Shown: one piece after another, positions 1 through 5,540 of the stretch
Layout: the number at the start of each line of letters is the position of its first letter
Numbering within the stretch: the stretch's first letter is position 1
Assembly: GCA_003526065.1 (NCBI GenBank)
Contig: DQBD01000146.1
Span: 2,064 to 7,603 of the forward strand
DNA: 5,540 nucleotides
Direction of reading: 5' to 3'
DNA from: Gammaproteobacteria bacterium
Lineage (GTDB): Bacteria; Pseudomonadota; Gammaproteobacteria; Immundisolibacterales; Immundisolibacteraceae
Translations under genes and position numbers: made by a program
The notes under the pieces: model-generated
Database searches by the model: none
The model's input: only the letters and a program-made list of their open reading frames with translations
Told to the model about the DNA's origin: nothing

Positions 1-3
1 CCC

Positions 4-372
4 ATGCAGCCGACCATCCTTCCCCACGACCCGGCCAAGGCGTTCTTCACCGACGAGCGCTGCCACATCACCGAGCTGTCCAACTCGCCGGCGGACGAGG
101 CCCTGTCCATTGCCCTGGCCAGGGTGGAGCCGGGTGTCACCACGCGCTGGCATCGGCTGATCGGTACGACCGAACGGTACGTGATGCTCTCCGGGCAGGG
201 TGTGGTGGAGATCGGCAACCTGCCGCCGCGCGCCGTGGCGCCGCACGACGTGGTGATCATCCCGCCCGGCTGCCGGCAGCGGATTACCAACACCGGCTCG
301 CAGGATCTGCTGTTCCACGCGCTGTGCACGCCGCGGTTCCGGCCCTCCGCGTATGAGGATGTGGACCGGTAG
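4..372 (+). CDS. Small single-domain cupin protein, unusual metal-ligand set
   Basis: A 122-residue protein, the usual size for a stand-alone cupin_2 domain. Cupin motif 1 is at about residues 43-71 (PGVTTRWH, then GTTERYV, ending VVEIG) and motif 2 at about 81-96 (HDVVIIPPGCRQRITN). Canonical cupins bind a metal through His-x-His and Glu in motif 1 plus His in motif 2. Here only His50 and Glu57 are kept: residue 52 is Leu, and Gln92 sits where the motif 2 His is expected. Cys90 and Cys108 are nearby. Either the metal site is atypical or the protein binds a ligand without a metal. There is no signal peptide, so it is probably cytoplasmic. The ATG lies at the window edge, so its ribosome binding site cannot be seen and an upstream start is possible. 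It converges with the receptor gene. The fold is clear; the substrate is unknown. Confidence 0.88.
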   Translation: MQPTILPHDPAKAFFTDERCHITELSNSPADEALSIALARVEPGVTTRWHRLIGTTERYVMLSGQGVVEIGNLPPRAVAPHDVVIIPPGCRQRITNTGSQDLLFHALCTPRFRPSAYEDVDR

Positions 373-404
373 CCCGGGCTCACGCCGGCGCAGGCGCGCG
401 AGCC

Positions 405-430
405 GGCCGTGCCGCCAACGGCGGACGGCC
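405..430. terminator. GC-rich hairpin between convergent genes, possible bidirectional terminator
   Basis: The arms GGCCGT and CCGCC, separated by one bulged G, pair with GGCGG and ACGGCC around an AAC loop. This gives 11 base pairs with one bulge. It lies 32 bases after the cupin stop and 14 bases after the end of the minus-strand receptor gene. No T tract follows on either strand, so it is not a textbook intrinsic terminator. Position and stem strength are the only support. Confidence 0.4.
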
Positions 431-444
431 CCGGGTCGGCCCGG
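431..444. terminator. Second short hairpin abutting the receptor stop codon
   Basis: A perfect 5-base-pair stem (CCGGG / CCCGG) closes a TCGG loop and directly adjoins the receptor's TGA stop at 445-447. With the hairpin at 405-430 it forms a tandem pair in a 72-base convergent gap. In such GC-rich sequence a 5-pair stem can arise by chance, so a terminator role is tentative. Confidence 0.25.
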
Positions 445-2625
445 TCAGAAGCTGTAGCTGAGGCCGGCGTAGAACGACCGCCCCGGCCCAGCCACGGCAA
501 TGCCCCACGGCACGCCGTTGATGGCCATGGTGCGGCCCTGCCCGGTGTACGCGCCGCCCAGCGGCAGGGCGTAGCGCCGGTCGAACAGGTTTTCGATGCC
601 GGCATCGAGCGTGACCTGCCGCCAGGTGTAGCGGGTGCGCAGGTGCAGCAGGGTGTAGGACGCGGTCTCGATTTCGTTGCGCACGCCGGAGACGGCGTGC
701 TTGCGCCCCACCCACTCGGTTTCGATGGCGTTGTGCCAGCGGCCGCGCGCCTGGCTGAGCGTGAGCGTGGCGTGCAGGGGATGGATGTTGTACAGGTCGT
801 CGCCGGTGTCGCGGTTCTCGCCGCGCACGTAGCCGAACACGCCGTCCAGCGCCACATCCCCCACCGCCGTGCCGCGCAGCAGTGCCAGGTGGCCGGACAG
901 GTCCAGTCCGTACAGCTGGGCGGAGACGTTGTCGTACTGCAGCACGTTGAAGCGGTCCGGCAGGCAGCTGGCCGTCGGCGCGCAGCGGGCGTCGATGTAG
1001 TCCTCCACGCGCGTGTAGTACGGGCTCAGGCGCACGTGCCAGCGGCGTTGCGCGGCGTCGTGCCACTCGGCGGCCAGGCTCAGCGTGCGGGCGATTTCCG
1101 GCTCCAGGTCGAGGTTACCGACGTAGCCGTTACCGTCGCCGAGCAGGTTGTTCATGATGGCGGCCATGGGGTGGCCGGACCAGGTGTAGCGCTCGTACAG
1201 GTTCGGCGAGCGGGTTTTCCGCGCCAGCCCGGCCGAGTAGCTGGCCCGCGCGGTCGGCGCGTAGCGCAGCAGGGCGGTGAAATCCCAGTTGCGGTCGGTG
1301 CGGTCGTGGTCGCGCGCGTTGAAGGCGGCGGCGTCGGCGGCGTACATCATGCTGTAGCCGCTGACGTCGCCGGCGTCCATGCGCACGGTTTCGTGGCGGA
1401 CACCCAACTGGCCCTGCCAGGCGCTGCCCCAGCGGCGCTCCCACTCACCGTACACGGCGTAGCGGTCGCGGCGGCCGTCGTTGATGTTCAGGAAGGTGTC
1501 GGGCGACATCATCATGCCGGTGCCCGAGGCCGGCCAGTAGTCGTCCAGCCGGTAGCGCTGATACTCGGCGCCCAGGCGCAGGGTGTCGACGGCGGTCAGC
1601 GGCAGCGCGGCGGCCAGCGTGGCACCGGTGTTGCGGCCATCGGTCCGCATGGGCATGCCGGGCGCGTCGCCGTACAGGAACTGGCGGTCGTCGCCGAAGT
1701 TCATGCGGTGGCGGGTGTCCTCGTGATACAGGCGCGTGCTGAGCTCGCCCCAGCCGAAGCGCGTGCGGTGCGCCAGGTTGACCTGGTCGGTCTCGTTGTC
1801 GGTCAGGTCCATGCGCTGGTTGGCGAAGCCGGCGTGCGGCACGTGCTGGTAACGGTAGGTGAGGTCCAGCTGCTGGCCGTCGCCGCGCAGGGCCAGACGC
1901 GCCGCGTGCTCCACGGCGCGGTAGGCGCTGGAGCCGACCTCGTCGCCGTCCACCCAGCCGCCGCCGGGCACCGGCGCTGCCGGCTTGAACGCGCCGCCGG
2001 CATCGTAGGTGTCGGCCTCGGTGCCGCTGGCGGTGTAGTTGAGACTGACATTGGCGCCGGCCAGCGTGCTGTTCAGGTGCACGCCACGGCCGTCGCCGTT
2101 GCTGCGGTAAAAGGCACCCGCGGTGCCGGTGAGCAGGGTCTGCCCCGGCGCCGCGAACAGGCTCGGCGCCGACTGCACCACCACCGTACCGCCGATGCTG
2201 TCGCCCCCCAGGCTGACCGGTGTGATGCCGGCGTAGACCTCGGCCCTGGCAACGGCGGTCGGGTCGAGGTACGACAGCGGCGCGTTCATGTGGTTGGGAC
2301 AGGCGGCGATCAGGTCCATGCCGTCCACCTTGATGCGCAGGCGGTCGTCCCCCAGGCCACGGATGACCGGCAATCCGCCACGCCCGCCGGAGCCGGCCAC
2401 CGCCACACCGGGCACGCCACGCAGCAGGGCCGCGCTGTCGGCGCTGCGGTGGCGCTGCCGGTTCAAGGTGTCGGCATCCGGCCCGGTGTCCAGCCACTGT
2501 GTCAGCGACCGGTAGGGCGAGGAGGTGATTTCGATGCGCATCTGCGCACCGGCAGGCGCGGAAACGGCGGCACTGAGCACCACCAGCGCCGCGAGGCCCG
2601 CGGCGCGCTGCACGAAAGCGGTCAA
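445..2625 (-). CDS. TonB-dependent outer-membrane receptor with OprC-like copper-site motifs
   Basis: A 726-residue TonB-gated beta-barrel if translation starts at the TTG at 2623-2625. That codon has an AGGGGA ribosome binding site five bases upstream and opens directly into a signal peptide: a short basic n-region, the core GLAALVVLSAAVS, and predicted cleavage at APAGA|Q after residue 27. The open frame extends to a GTG at 2721, but that start has no ribosome binding site, lies in a hairpin and adds 32 residues unlike a leader. The plug domain spans about residues 45-155 (RGGLPVIRGLGDDRLRIKVDG, then GGDSIGGTVVVQS). The barrel ends with the family signature NLFDRRY at 677-683 and a terminal Phe. 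Cys109-PNH-Met113 in the plug and His306-R-Met308 in the barrel match the CxxxM and HxM pair that binds copper in Pseudomonas OprC. Methionine clusters (371-373, 426-427, 487, 491) and a Cys548/Cys554 pair fall in likely surface loops. The receptor class is certain; copper as substrate is inferred from the motif. Confidence 0.95.
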   Translation of the reverse strand: MTAFVQRAAGLAALVVLSAAVSAPAGAQMRIEITSSPYRSLTQWLDTGPDADTLNRQRHRSADSAALLRGVPGVAVAGSGGRGGLPVIRGLGDDRLRIKVDGMDLIAACPNHMNAPLSYLDPTAVARAEVYAGITPVSLGGDSIGGTVVVQSAPSLFAAPGQTLLTGTAGAFYRSNGDGRGVHLNSTLAGANVSLNYTASGTEADTYDAGGAFKPAAPVPGGGWVDGDEVGSSAYRAVEHAARLALRGDGQQLDLTYRYQHVPHAGFANQRMDLTDNETDQVNLAHRTRFGWGELSTRLYHEDTRHRMNFGDDRQFLYGDAPGMPMRTDGRNTGATLAAALPLTAVDTLRLGAEYQRYRLDDYWPASGTGMMMSPDTFLNINDGRRDRYAVYGEWERRWGSAWQGQLGVRHETVRMDAGDVSGYSMMYAADAAAFNARDHDRTDRNWDFTALLRYAPTARASYSAGLARKTRSPNLYERYTWSGHPMAAIMNNLLGDGNGYVGNLDLEPEIARTLSLAAEWHDAAQRRWHVRLSPYYTRVEDYIDARCAPTASCLPDRFNVLQYDNVSAQLYGLDLSGHLALLRGTAVGDVALDGVFGYVRGENRDTGDDLYNIHPLHATLTLSQARGRWHNAIETEWVGRKHAVSGVRNEIETASYTLLHLRTRYTWRQVTLDAGIENLFDRRYALPLGGAYTGQGRTMAINGVPWGIAVAGPGRSFYAGLSYSF

Positions 2626-2630
2626 GACGA

Positions 2631-2636
2631 TCCCCT
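2631..2636 (-). promoter_or_regulatory. Ribosome binding site deciding the receptor's TTG start
   Basis: AGGGGA on the minus strand is followed by the five bases TCGTC and then TTG. It is the only good Shine-Dalgarno match in front of a possible start codon in this frame, and the protein then begins directly with a signal peptide. This is the reason for choosing 2625 over the longer GTG start at 2721. Confidence 0.75.
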
Positions 2637-2643
2637 GGGCCGG

Positions 2644-2747
2644 GGCAGCCGCTGCTGTGGCTGCCGGTTGTCGGACTGCCTGGAACCTTAACCACCGTGG
2701 TGCCACGGCGGAATGCGGCACGTTGCCGCAGGTGGCGGGCGGCCACC
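2644..2747 (-). promoter_or_regulatory. Structured 5' leader of the receptor gene: four successive hairpins
   Basis: Read on the minus strand, the region just before the ribosome binding site holds four consecutive stems. They are GGTGGC/GCCACC (2731-2747, 5-base loop); TGCGGCA/TGCCGCA (2714-2730, 3-base loop); CCGCCGTGG/CCACGGTGG (2692-2711, one G-U pair in RNA, though an 8-pair stem with a 4-base loop is more realistic); and GGCAGCC/GGCTGCC (2644-2665, 8-base loop). The last ends seven bases before the AGGGGA site. Such spacing suits a cis-acting RNA element or attenuator controlling the receptor. No known riboswitch class is matched convincingly. High GC content makes chance stems common, but four abutting stems with almost no mismatch stand out. 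Confidence 0.4.
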
Positions 2748-2796
2748 GCCGGGGGAAGGGTTTCTTTTGGGGGAGACCGAAGCCGTGCAGTGCTCA

Positions 2797-2826
2797 ATGA
2801 ACCAATGGGTCACGCCATTGATTCAT
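2797..2826 (-). repeat. Inverted repeat, 12-base arms, 6-base spacer
   Basis: On the plus strand, ATGAACCAATGG and CCATTGATTCAT flank a GTCACG spacer, with 11 of 12 positions complementary. In minus-strand RNA the one exception becomes a U-G pair, so the hairpin is fully paired only in that orientation. It sits about 50 bases after the monooxygenase stop and upstream of the receptor leader, in a patch clearly richer in A and T than its surroundings. It may be a terminator stem (though no U tract follows), an mRNA-protecting hairpin, or a dimeric regulator's operator in the receptor's promoter region. The repeat is certain; its role is not. Confidence 0.6.
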
Positions 2827-2854
2827 GCCGGAGCATTCCGCCGGACCGCGGGCG

Positions 2855-2869
2855 GCCGACCAAGTCGGC
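2855..2869 (-). terminator. Short perfect hairpin just after the monooxygenase stop
   Basis: GCCGAC and GTCGGC form a perfect 6-base-pair stem with a 3-base loop, starting 6 bases after the monooxygenase TAG on the minus strand. No U tract follows, so any termination would be weak or factor-assisted. The inverted repeat at 2797-2826 lies downstream and might act with it. Confidence 0.3.
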
Positions 2870-2875
2870 GCTGGC

Positions 2876-4210
2876 CTAGGCGCCGAAGAAGCGGTTGCCC
2901 GGCCGCGGCAGGCCCATGTGCTGGCGCAGGGTGGTGCCTTCGTACTCGCGCCGGAACAGGCCGCGGCGCTGCAGCTCCGGCACCACCTGGTCGACGAAGT
3001 CGTCCAGGCCGCCCGGCAGGTAGGGGAACATCACGTTGAAGCCGTCGCAGGCGCGGCCTTCCAGCCACGCCTGCATCTGGTCGGCAATCATGGCCGGGGT
3101 GCCGATCATCTCCAGCGTGCCAAACGCCCCGCCCACGTACTGCGCCAGTTGGCGCACGGTGAGCTTGTCGTTGCGGGCCATGTCGACCAGTTTCTGACGC
3201 GAGGTGTGACTCGCGTTGGTCGGCGGCAGCTCATCCGGCAGCGGGCCATCCAGATCCAGCTTGGACACGTCGAAGCCGAGCTGCACCGACAGCGTGCCGA
3301 TGCCGCTGGCCGGGTTGACCAGGCTGTCGAGCTTCATTTTCTTGGCGCGCGCCTCGGCCGCCGTGTCGCCAATCACCACGAAGGCGCCGGGCATGATCAC
3401 CAGATGATCCGGGTTGCGGCCGGCCGCCTGCGCGCGGCCCTTGATGTCCGCATACACGCGCTGTGCCTGGGCCAGGTCGCTGACGCCGGAGAACACCATC
3501 TCGGCGGTTTCGGCCGCCAGCTGGCGGCCGGCGTCGGACTGGCCGGCCTGCACGATCACCGGCCAGCCCTGCACCGGCCGGGCCACGTTGAGCGGGCCGC
3601 GGCTCTCGAAGAACTCGCCCTGGAAGTCCAGCACGTGCATTTTTTCGGGATCGAAGTAGACGCCGCTGTCCACGTCGCGGATGAAGGCGTCGTCGGCCCA
3701 GCTGTCCCACAGGCCGGTGACCACGTCGTAGAACTCGCGCGCGCGGCGGTAGCGCAGGTCGTGTTCGAGGTGCTCCTTGATGCCGAAATTGAGCGCTTCG
3801 TTGGGGTTGGTGGAGGTGACGATGTTCCACGCCGCGCGCCCGCCGCTGAGGTGATCCAGCGAGGCGAACAGCCGCGCCACGTGGTACGGCGCGTTGTAGG
3901 TGGTGGACATGGTGGCGATCAGGCCGATGCGCTCGGTCACCGCCGCCAGCGCGGGCAGCAGCGTCATGGGCGCAAACGAGGTCACGGTGGCGCTGCGCTT
4001 GAGGGCATCGGCCGGCATGTTGGGCACGGCCAGATGGTCGGCCATGAAGAACGCGTCGAACTTGCCGTGTTCGAGTTTCTGCGTCAGGCGCTTGATCAGC
4101 GGCCAGTTGAAGTTGGCATCCGGCGTGCCGTCCGGATAGCGCCAGGCGGCGGTATGAATGCTGATGGGACGCATGAAGGCGCCCAGGTGCAACATGCGTG
4201 GCTCGCTCAT
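2876..4210 (-). CDS. FMN-dependent monooxygenase, NtaA/SnaA/DszA family (luciferase-like)
   Basis: A 444-residue cytoplasmic enzyme, normal length for this family. Members use reduced FMN, supplied by a separate flavin reductase, and O2 to cleave or oxidise C-N or C-S bonds; relatives act on nitrilotriacetate, EDTA, pristinamycin IIB and dibenzothiophene sulfone. Family blocks are intact along the chain: LEHGKFDAFFMADH (46-59); a long core at 88-133 including IGLIATMSTTYNAPYH, FASLDHLSGGR and AAWNIVTS; EFYDVVTGLWDSW (159-171); RGPLNVARPVQGWPVIVQAG (204-223); and the C-terminal IGTPAMIADQM and DGFN (369-392). The ATG at 4208-4210 overlaps the upstream peptidase stop as ATGA and has GGAGA six bases upstream, which indicates translational coupling. 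The open frame runs on upstream across the peptidase gene, but that is an out-of-frame reading. No flavin reductase is present in the window. The family is certain; the substrate cannot be read from sequence. Confidence 0.96.
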   Translation of the reverse strand: MSEPRMLHLGAFMRPISIHTAAWRYPDGTPDANFNWPLIKRLTQKLEHGKFDAFFMADHLAVPNMPADALKRSATVTSFAPMTLLPALAAVTERIGLIATMSTTYNAPYHVARLFASLDHLSGGRAAWNIVTSTNPNEALNFGIKEHLEHDLRYRRAREFYDVVTGLWDSWADDAFIRDVDSGVYFDPEKMHVLDFQGEFFESRGPLNVARPVQGWPVIVQAGQSDAGRQLAAETAEMVFSGVSDLAQAQRVYADIKGRAQAAGRNPDHLVIMPGAFVVIGDTAAEARAKKMKLDSLVNPASGIGTLSVQLGFDVSKLDLDGPLPDELPPTNASHTSRQKLVDMARNDKLTVRQLAQYVGGAFGTLEMIGTPAMIADQMQAWLEGRACDGFNVMFPYLPGGLDDFVDQVVPELQRRGLFRREYEGTTLRQHMGLPRPGNRFFGA

Positions 4211-5540
4211 GGCTCGTCTCCGTTGGATGCCGCCACCGGCGTCAGGGTCACACCCGCCGCCAGCCGGGCCAGCGCCCCCAGGTAGATGCGCATGCCGCGC
4301 TGCAGGTCGCTGACCGCCAGGCGCTCGTTTTCGGCGTGCGCCAGCATCGGCCCGCCCGGAAAACCCATGCCGAAGGCAACGAAGTTGGGAAACGCCTTGG
4401 CATAGGTGGTGCCACCGATGGCCAGCGGCGCCGCGTCCTCGCCGGTGAACTGGCGGTACACGTCCAGCAGCGCGCGCACCAGCGGCGCGTCGGGATCGAC
4501 CCACAGCGCCTCCTTGCCCTCCACCACCTGCAACCGGCCACCGTACGGCGCCAGTGCCGCGCGCAGCCGGATGCCCTGCGCGGCCAGGTCGAGCCCGCGC
4601 GGCACGCGGATGTTCAGGTTCGCCCGCAGGCCCTGCCTGGTCTGCGTCAGGCGGCCGAGATTGACGGTGCTGTCGCCCAGCTTTGGCACGCTGTGCCGCA
4701 GCCCCAGCGTGGCGCCGTCGGTCTCGAGCCCGATCTGTTCGGCAATGAAGGCCAGCGCCCGACCATTGGCCGAGCCGGGCTCGATGCCCAGTGCGGCCCG
4801 CTGCCCATGCAGCAGCTGCGCCAGGTGCGTGATGGCGTTGACGCCGGCATCCGGCCGGGCGCCGTGGGCTGCCTTGCCGTGGGCGGTCAGTTCTATCCCG
4901 CTGGCGGCCGCCGCCAGGCTGAAGCGCACGCCCTCGGCCGGGTAGGCGGCGATGGCCGGCTCCAGCACGCCGGTCAGGACCTGCGGGGCGCCGACCAGCA
5001 CGGCGGTGGCCGTCTCCGGCACGCTGTTGGGCGCCACGCCACCCAGGAAACCGCGCAGCACGGGATCGGCCGGCCCGCTGAACAGCACGGCGGCGTCGAG
5101 ATAGCTCTTCTCGGCGTGGATGACCGGGAAGGCGGCGTCGGCGGTCCAGCCCTCGGCCGGCACCAGGCCGGCCTCGCGCACGGCGTCCAGGTCGCGCCAG
5201 TCCATGTTCTCTTCGCTGGTGCCGACGATCAGGCGCACCGGACGGGTCAGTGTCAGGCCGGCGTCCTTCAGTGCCGCCATGGCATACAGGCTGGCCACCA
5301 GCGGGCCCTTGTCGTCCAGGCTGCCGCGCCCCCACACGTGGCCGTCGACCAGCGCGCCGCTGAACGGCGGCTGCTGCCAGCGGCCGGCCTCGCCGGCCGG
5401 CACCACGTCACCGTGCACCAGGATGCCGAGCGCGTCCGCGCCCTGCCCCAGCTCAACCACGGCCACCTGGTCGCCGGGCAGCAACCGCGCGTCGAGCCCC
5501 AGCTGCTGCGCCCGCTGGACCACTGCCTGCAACAGGGCGG
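4207..5540 (-). CDS. M20 family metallopeptidase, PepV-like dipeptidase (N-terminus beyond window)
   Basis: A partial gene: the frame is still open at the window end, and about 45 N-terminal residues are missing by comparison with PepV. Counting from the TTG codon at 5530-5532, which is probably internal, the di-zinc site of the family is complete: His40-Gly-Asp42, the bridging Asp in RGSLDDKG (73-74), Glu107-Glu108 (general base and metal ligand) in GTSEEN, Asp132 in TADAAFP, and His399 in MLAHAENE. His223 in GKAAHGARPDAGVNA matches the lid-domain substrate-binding His. The segments FPVIHAEKSYLD, NSVPETATAVL and IGGTTYAKAFPNF are typical of the PepV/Sapep branch rather than the amino-acid deacetylase branch. 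It should hydrolyse dipeptides or related amide bonds in the cytoplasm. It is first in a pair with the monooxygenase, overlapping it by four bases. The exact substrate is unknown. Confidence 0.93.
   Translation of the reverse strand, partial: ALLQAVVQRAQQLGLDARLLPGDQVAVVELGQGADALGILVHGDVVPAGEAGRWQQPPFSGALVDGHVWGRGSLDDKGPLVASLYAMAALKDAGLTLTRPVRLIVGTSEENMDWRDLDAVREAGLVPAEGWTADAAFPVIHAEKSYLDAAVLFSGPADPVLRGFLGGVAPNSVPETATAVLVGAPQVLTGVLEPAIAAYPAEGVRFSLAAAASGIELTAHGKAAHGARPDAGVNAITHLAQLLHGQRAALGIEPGSANGRALAFIAEQIGLETDGATLGLRHSVPKLGDSTVNLGRLTQTRQGLRANLNIRVPRGLDLAAQGIRLRAALAPYGGRLQVVEGKEALWVDPDAPLVRALLDVYRQFTGEDAAPLAIGGTTYAKAFPNFVAFGMGFPGGPMLAHAENERLAVSDLQRGMRIYLGALARLAAGVTLTPVAASNGDEP
4217..4221 (-). 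promoter_or_regulatory. Ribosome binding site of the coupled monooxygenase start
   Basis: GGAGA on the minus strand lies six bases before the ATG at 4210, inside the 3' end of the peptidase gene. It fixes the internal start of the monooxygenase and, with the four-base ATGA overlap, points to reinitiation or coupled translation on one mRNA. Confidence 0.75.

Noticed and set aside
445..2625. Assignment of the receptor as BtuB (vitamin B12)
   Set aside because: Apart from the weak riboswitch resemblance nothing supports it. The plug loop has the CxxxM motif of copper receptors, and general TonB receptor features are shared by all family members.
409..2691. A 760-codon open frame on the plus strand, antisense to the receptor gene
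   Set aside because: Its translation is a Val/Gly/Ala/Arg/His-rich string with no recognisable domain. It mirrors the real receptor codons, and long antisense frames are expected in GC-rich DNA.
2684..2702. Sigma-54-like promoter on the minus strand (TGGCAC followed by TGGT)
   Set aside because: The -24 half matches, but the -12 element lacks the required GC, and the sequence lies inside a perfect hairpin that explains it better.
2626..2875. Sigma-70-type promoter for the receptor gene
   Set aside because: I found no -35/-10 pair with acceptable spacing. TTGAGC and GTTAAG boxes exist but have no suitable partners, so none is annotated.
2825..4285. A 486-codon open frame on the plus strand, antisense to the monooxygenase
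   Set aside because: It has no domain signature and biased Ala/Val/His/Arg composition, and it lies fully opposite a gene with intact family motifs.
2876..5335. A single 819-codon minus-strand frame that would fuse an N-terminal extension to the monooxygenase
   Set aside because: The first 375 codons are an Arg/Gly/Ala-rich out-of-frame reading of the M20 peptidase gene. The monooxygenase has its own ATG and ribosome binding site at 4210.
4207..5540. M20 enzyme as an N-acetyl-cysteine or N-acyl amino acid deacetylase (YxeP/SndA type)
   Set aside because: The HGD, SLDDKG, EEN, AEKSYLD and GGTTYAK motifs and the long lid domain fit the PepV/Sapep dipeptidase branch, although the functional analogy to sulfur operons remains open.

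Overview
The window is uniformly GC-rich (by eye about two thirds G+C or more) and comes from a Gram-negative bacterium: it carries a TonB-dependent outer-membrane receptor with a signal peptide and a C-terminal phenylalanine. A high-GC proteobacterium is the best guess, but nothing here fixes genus or species. There is no tRNA, rRNA, CRISPR array, insertion sequence or other sign of mobility. Coding density is high, and no gene-free stretch exceeds about 250 bases.

Layout. (1) 4-372, plus strand: a single-domain cupin of 122 residues with an unusual metal-ligand set. (2) 373-444: a short convergent gap with two GC-rich hairpins that may end transcription from both sides. (3) 445-2625, minus strand: a TonB-dependent receptor, probably starting at a TTG codon. 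It carries both halves (CxxxM and HxM) of the copper-binding motif known from the Pseudomonas copper receptor OprC. (4) 2626-2875: a 250-base gap holding the receptor's leader, with a run of four perfect or near-perfect hairpins ending next to the ribosome binding site, and a separate 12-base-arm inverted repeat. (5) 2876-4210, minus strand: a flavin-dependent monooxygenase of the NtaA/SnaA/DszA (bacterial luciferase-like) family. (6) 4207-5540, minus strand: an M20 metallopeptidase of the PepV-like dipeptidase type, whose N-terminus lies beyond the window. Its stop overlaps the monooxygenase start as ATGA, so the two are translationally coupled.

How they may work together. The firm link is the peptidase-monooxygenase pair, which suggests a pathway that hydrolyses an amide or peptide bond and oxidatively cleaves a C-N or C-S bond in a small organic compound, as in scavenging of sulfur or nitrogen sources. 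The receptor lies downstream on the same strand but after a structured gap, so it may be separately regulated. If it is functionally linked, it could import copper, or a copper-binding or peptide-like compound that the two enzymes then process. That last step is inference. The strongest observations for follow-up are the copper-site motif in the receptor and the structured leader in front of it.
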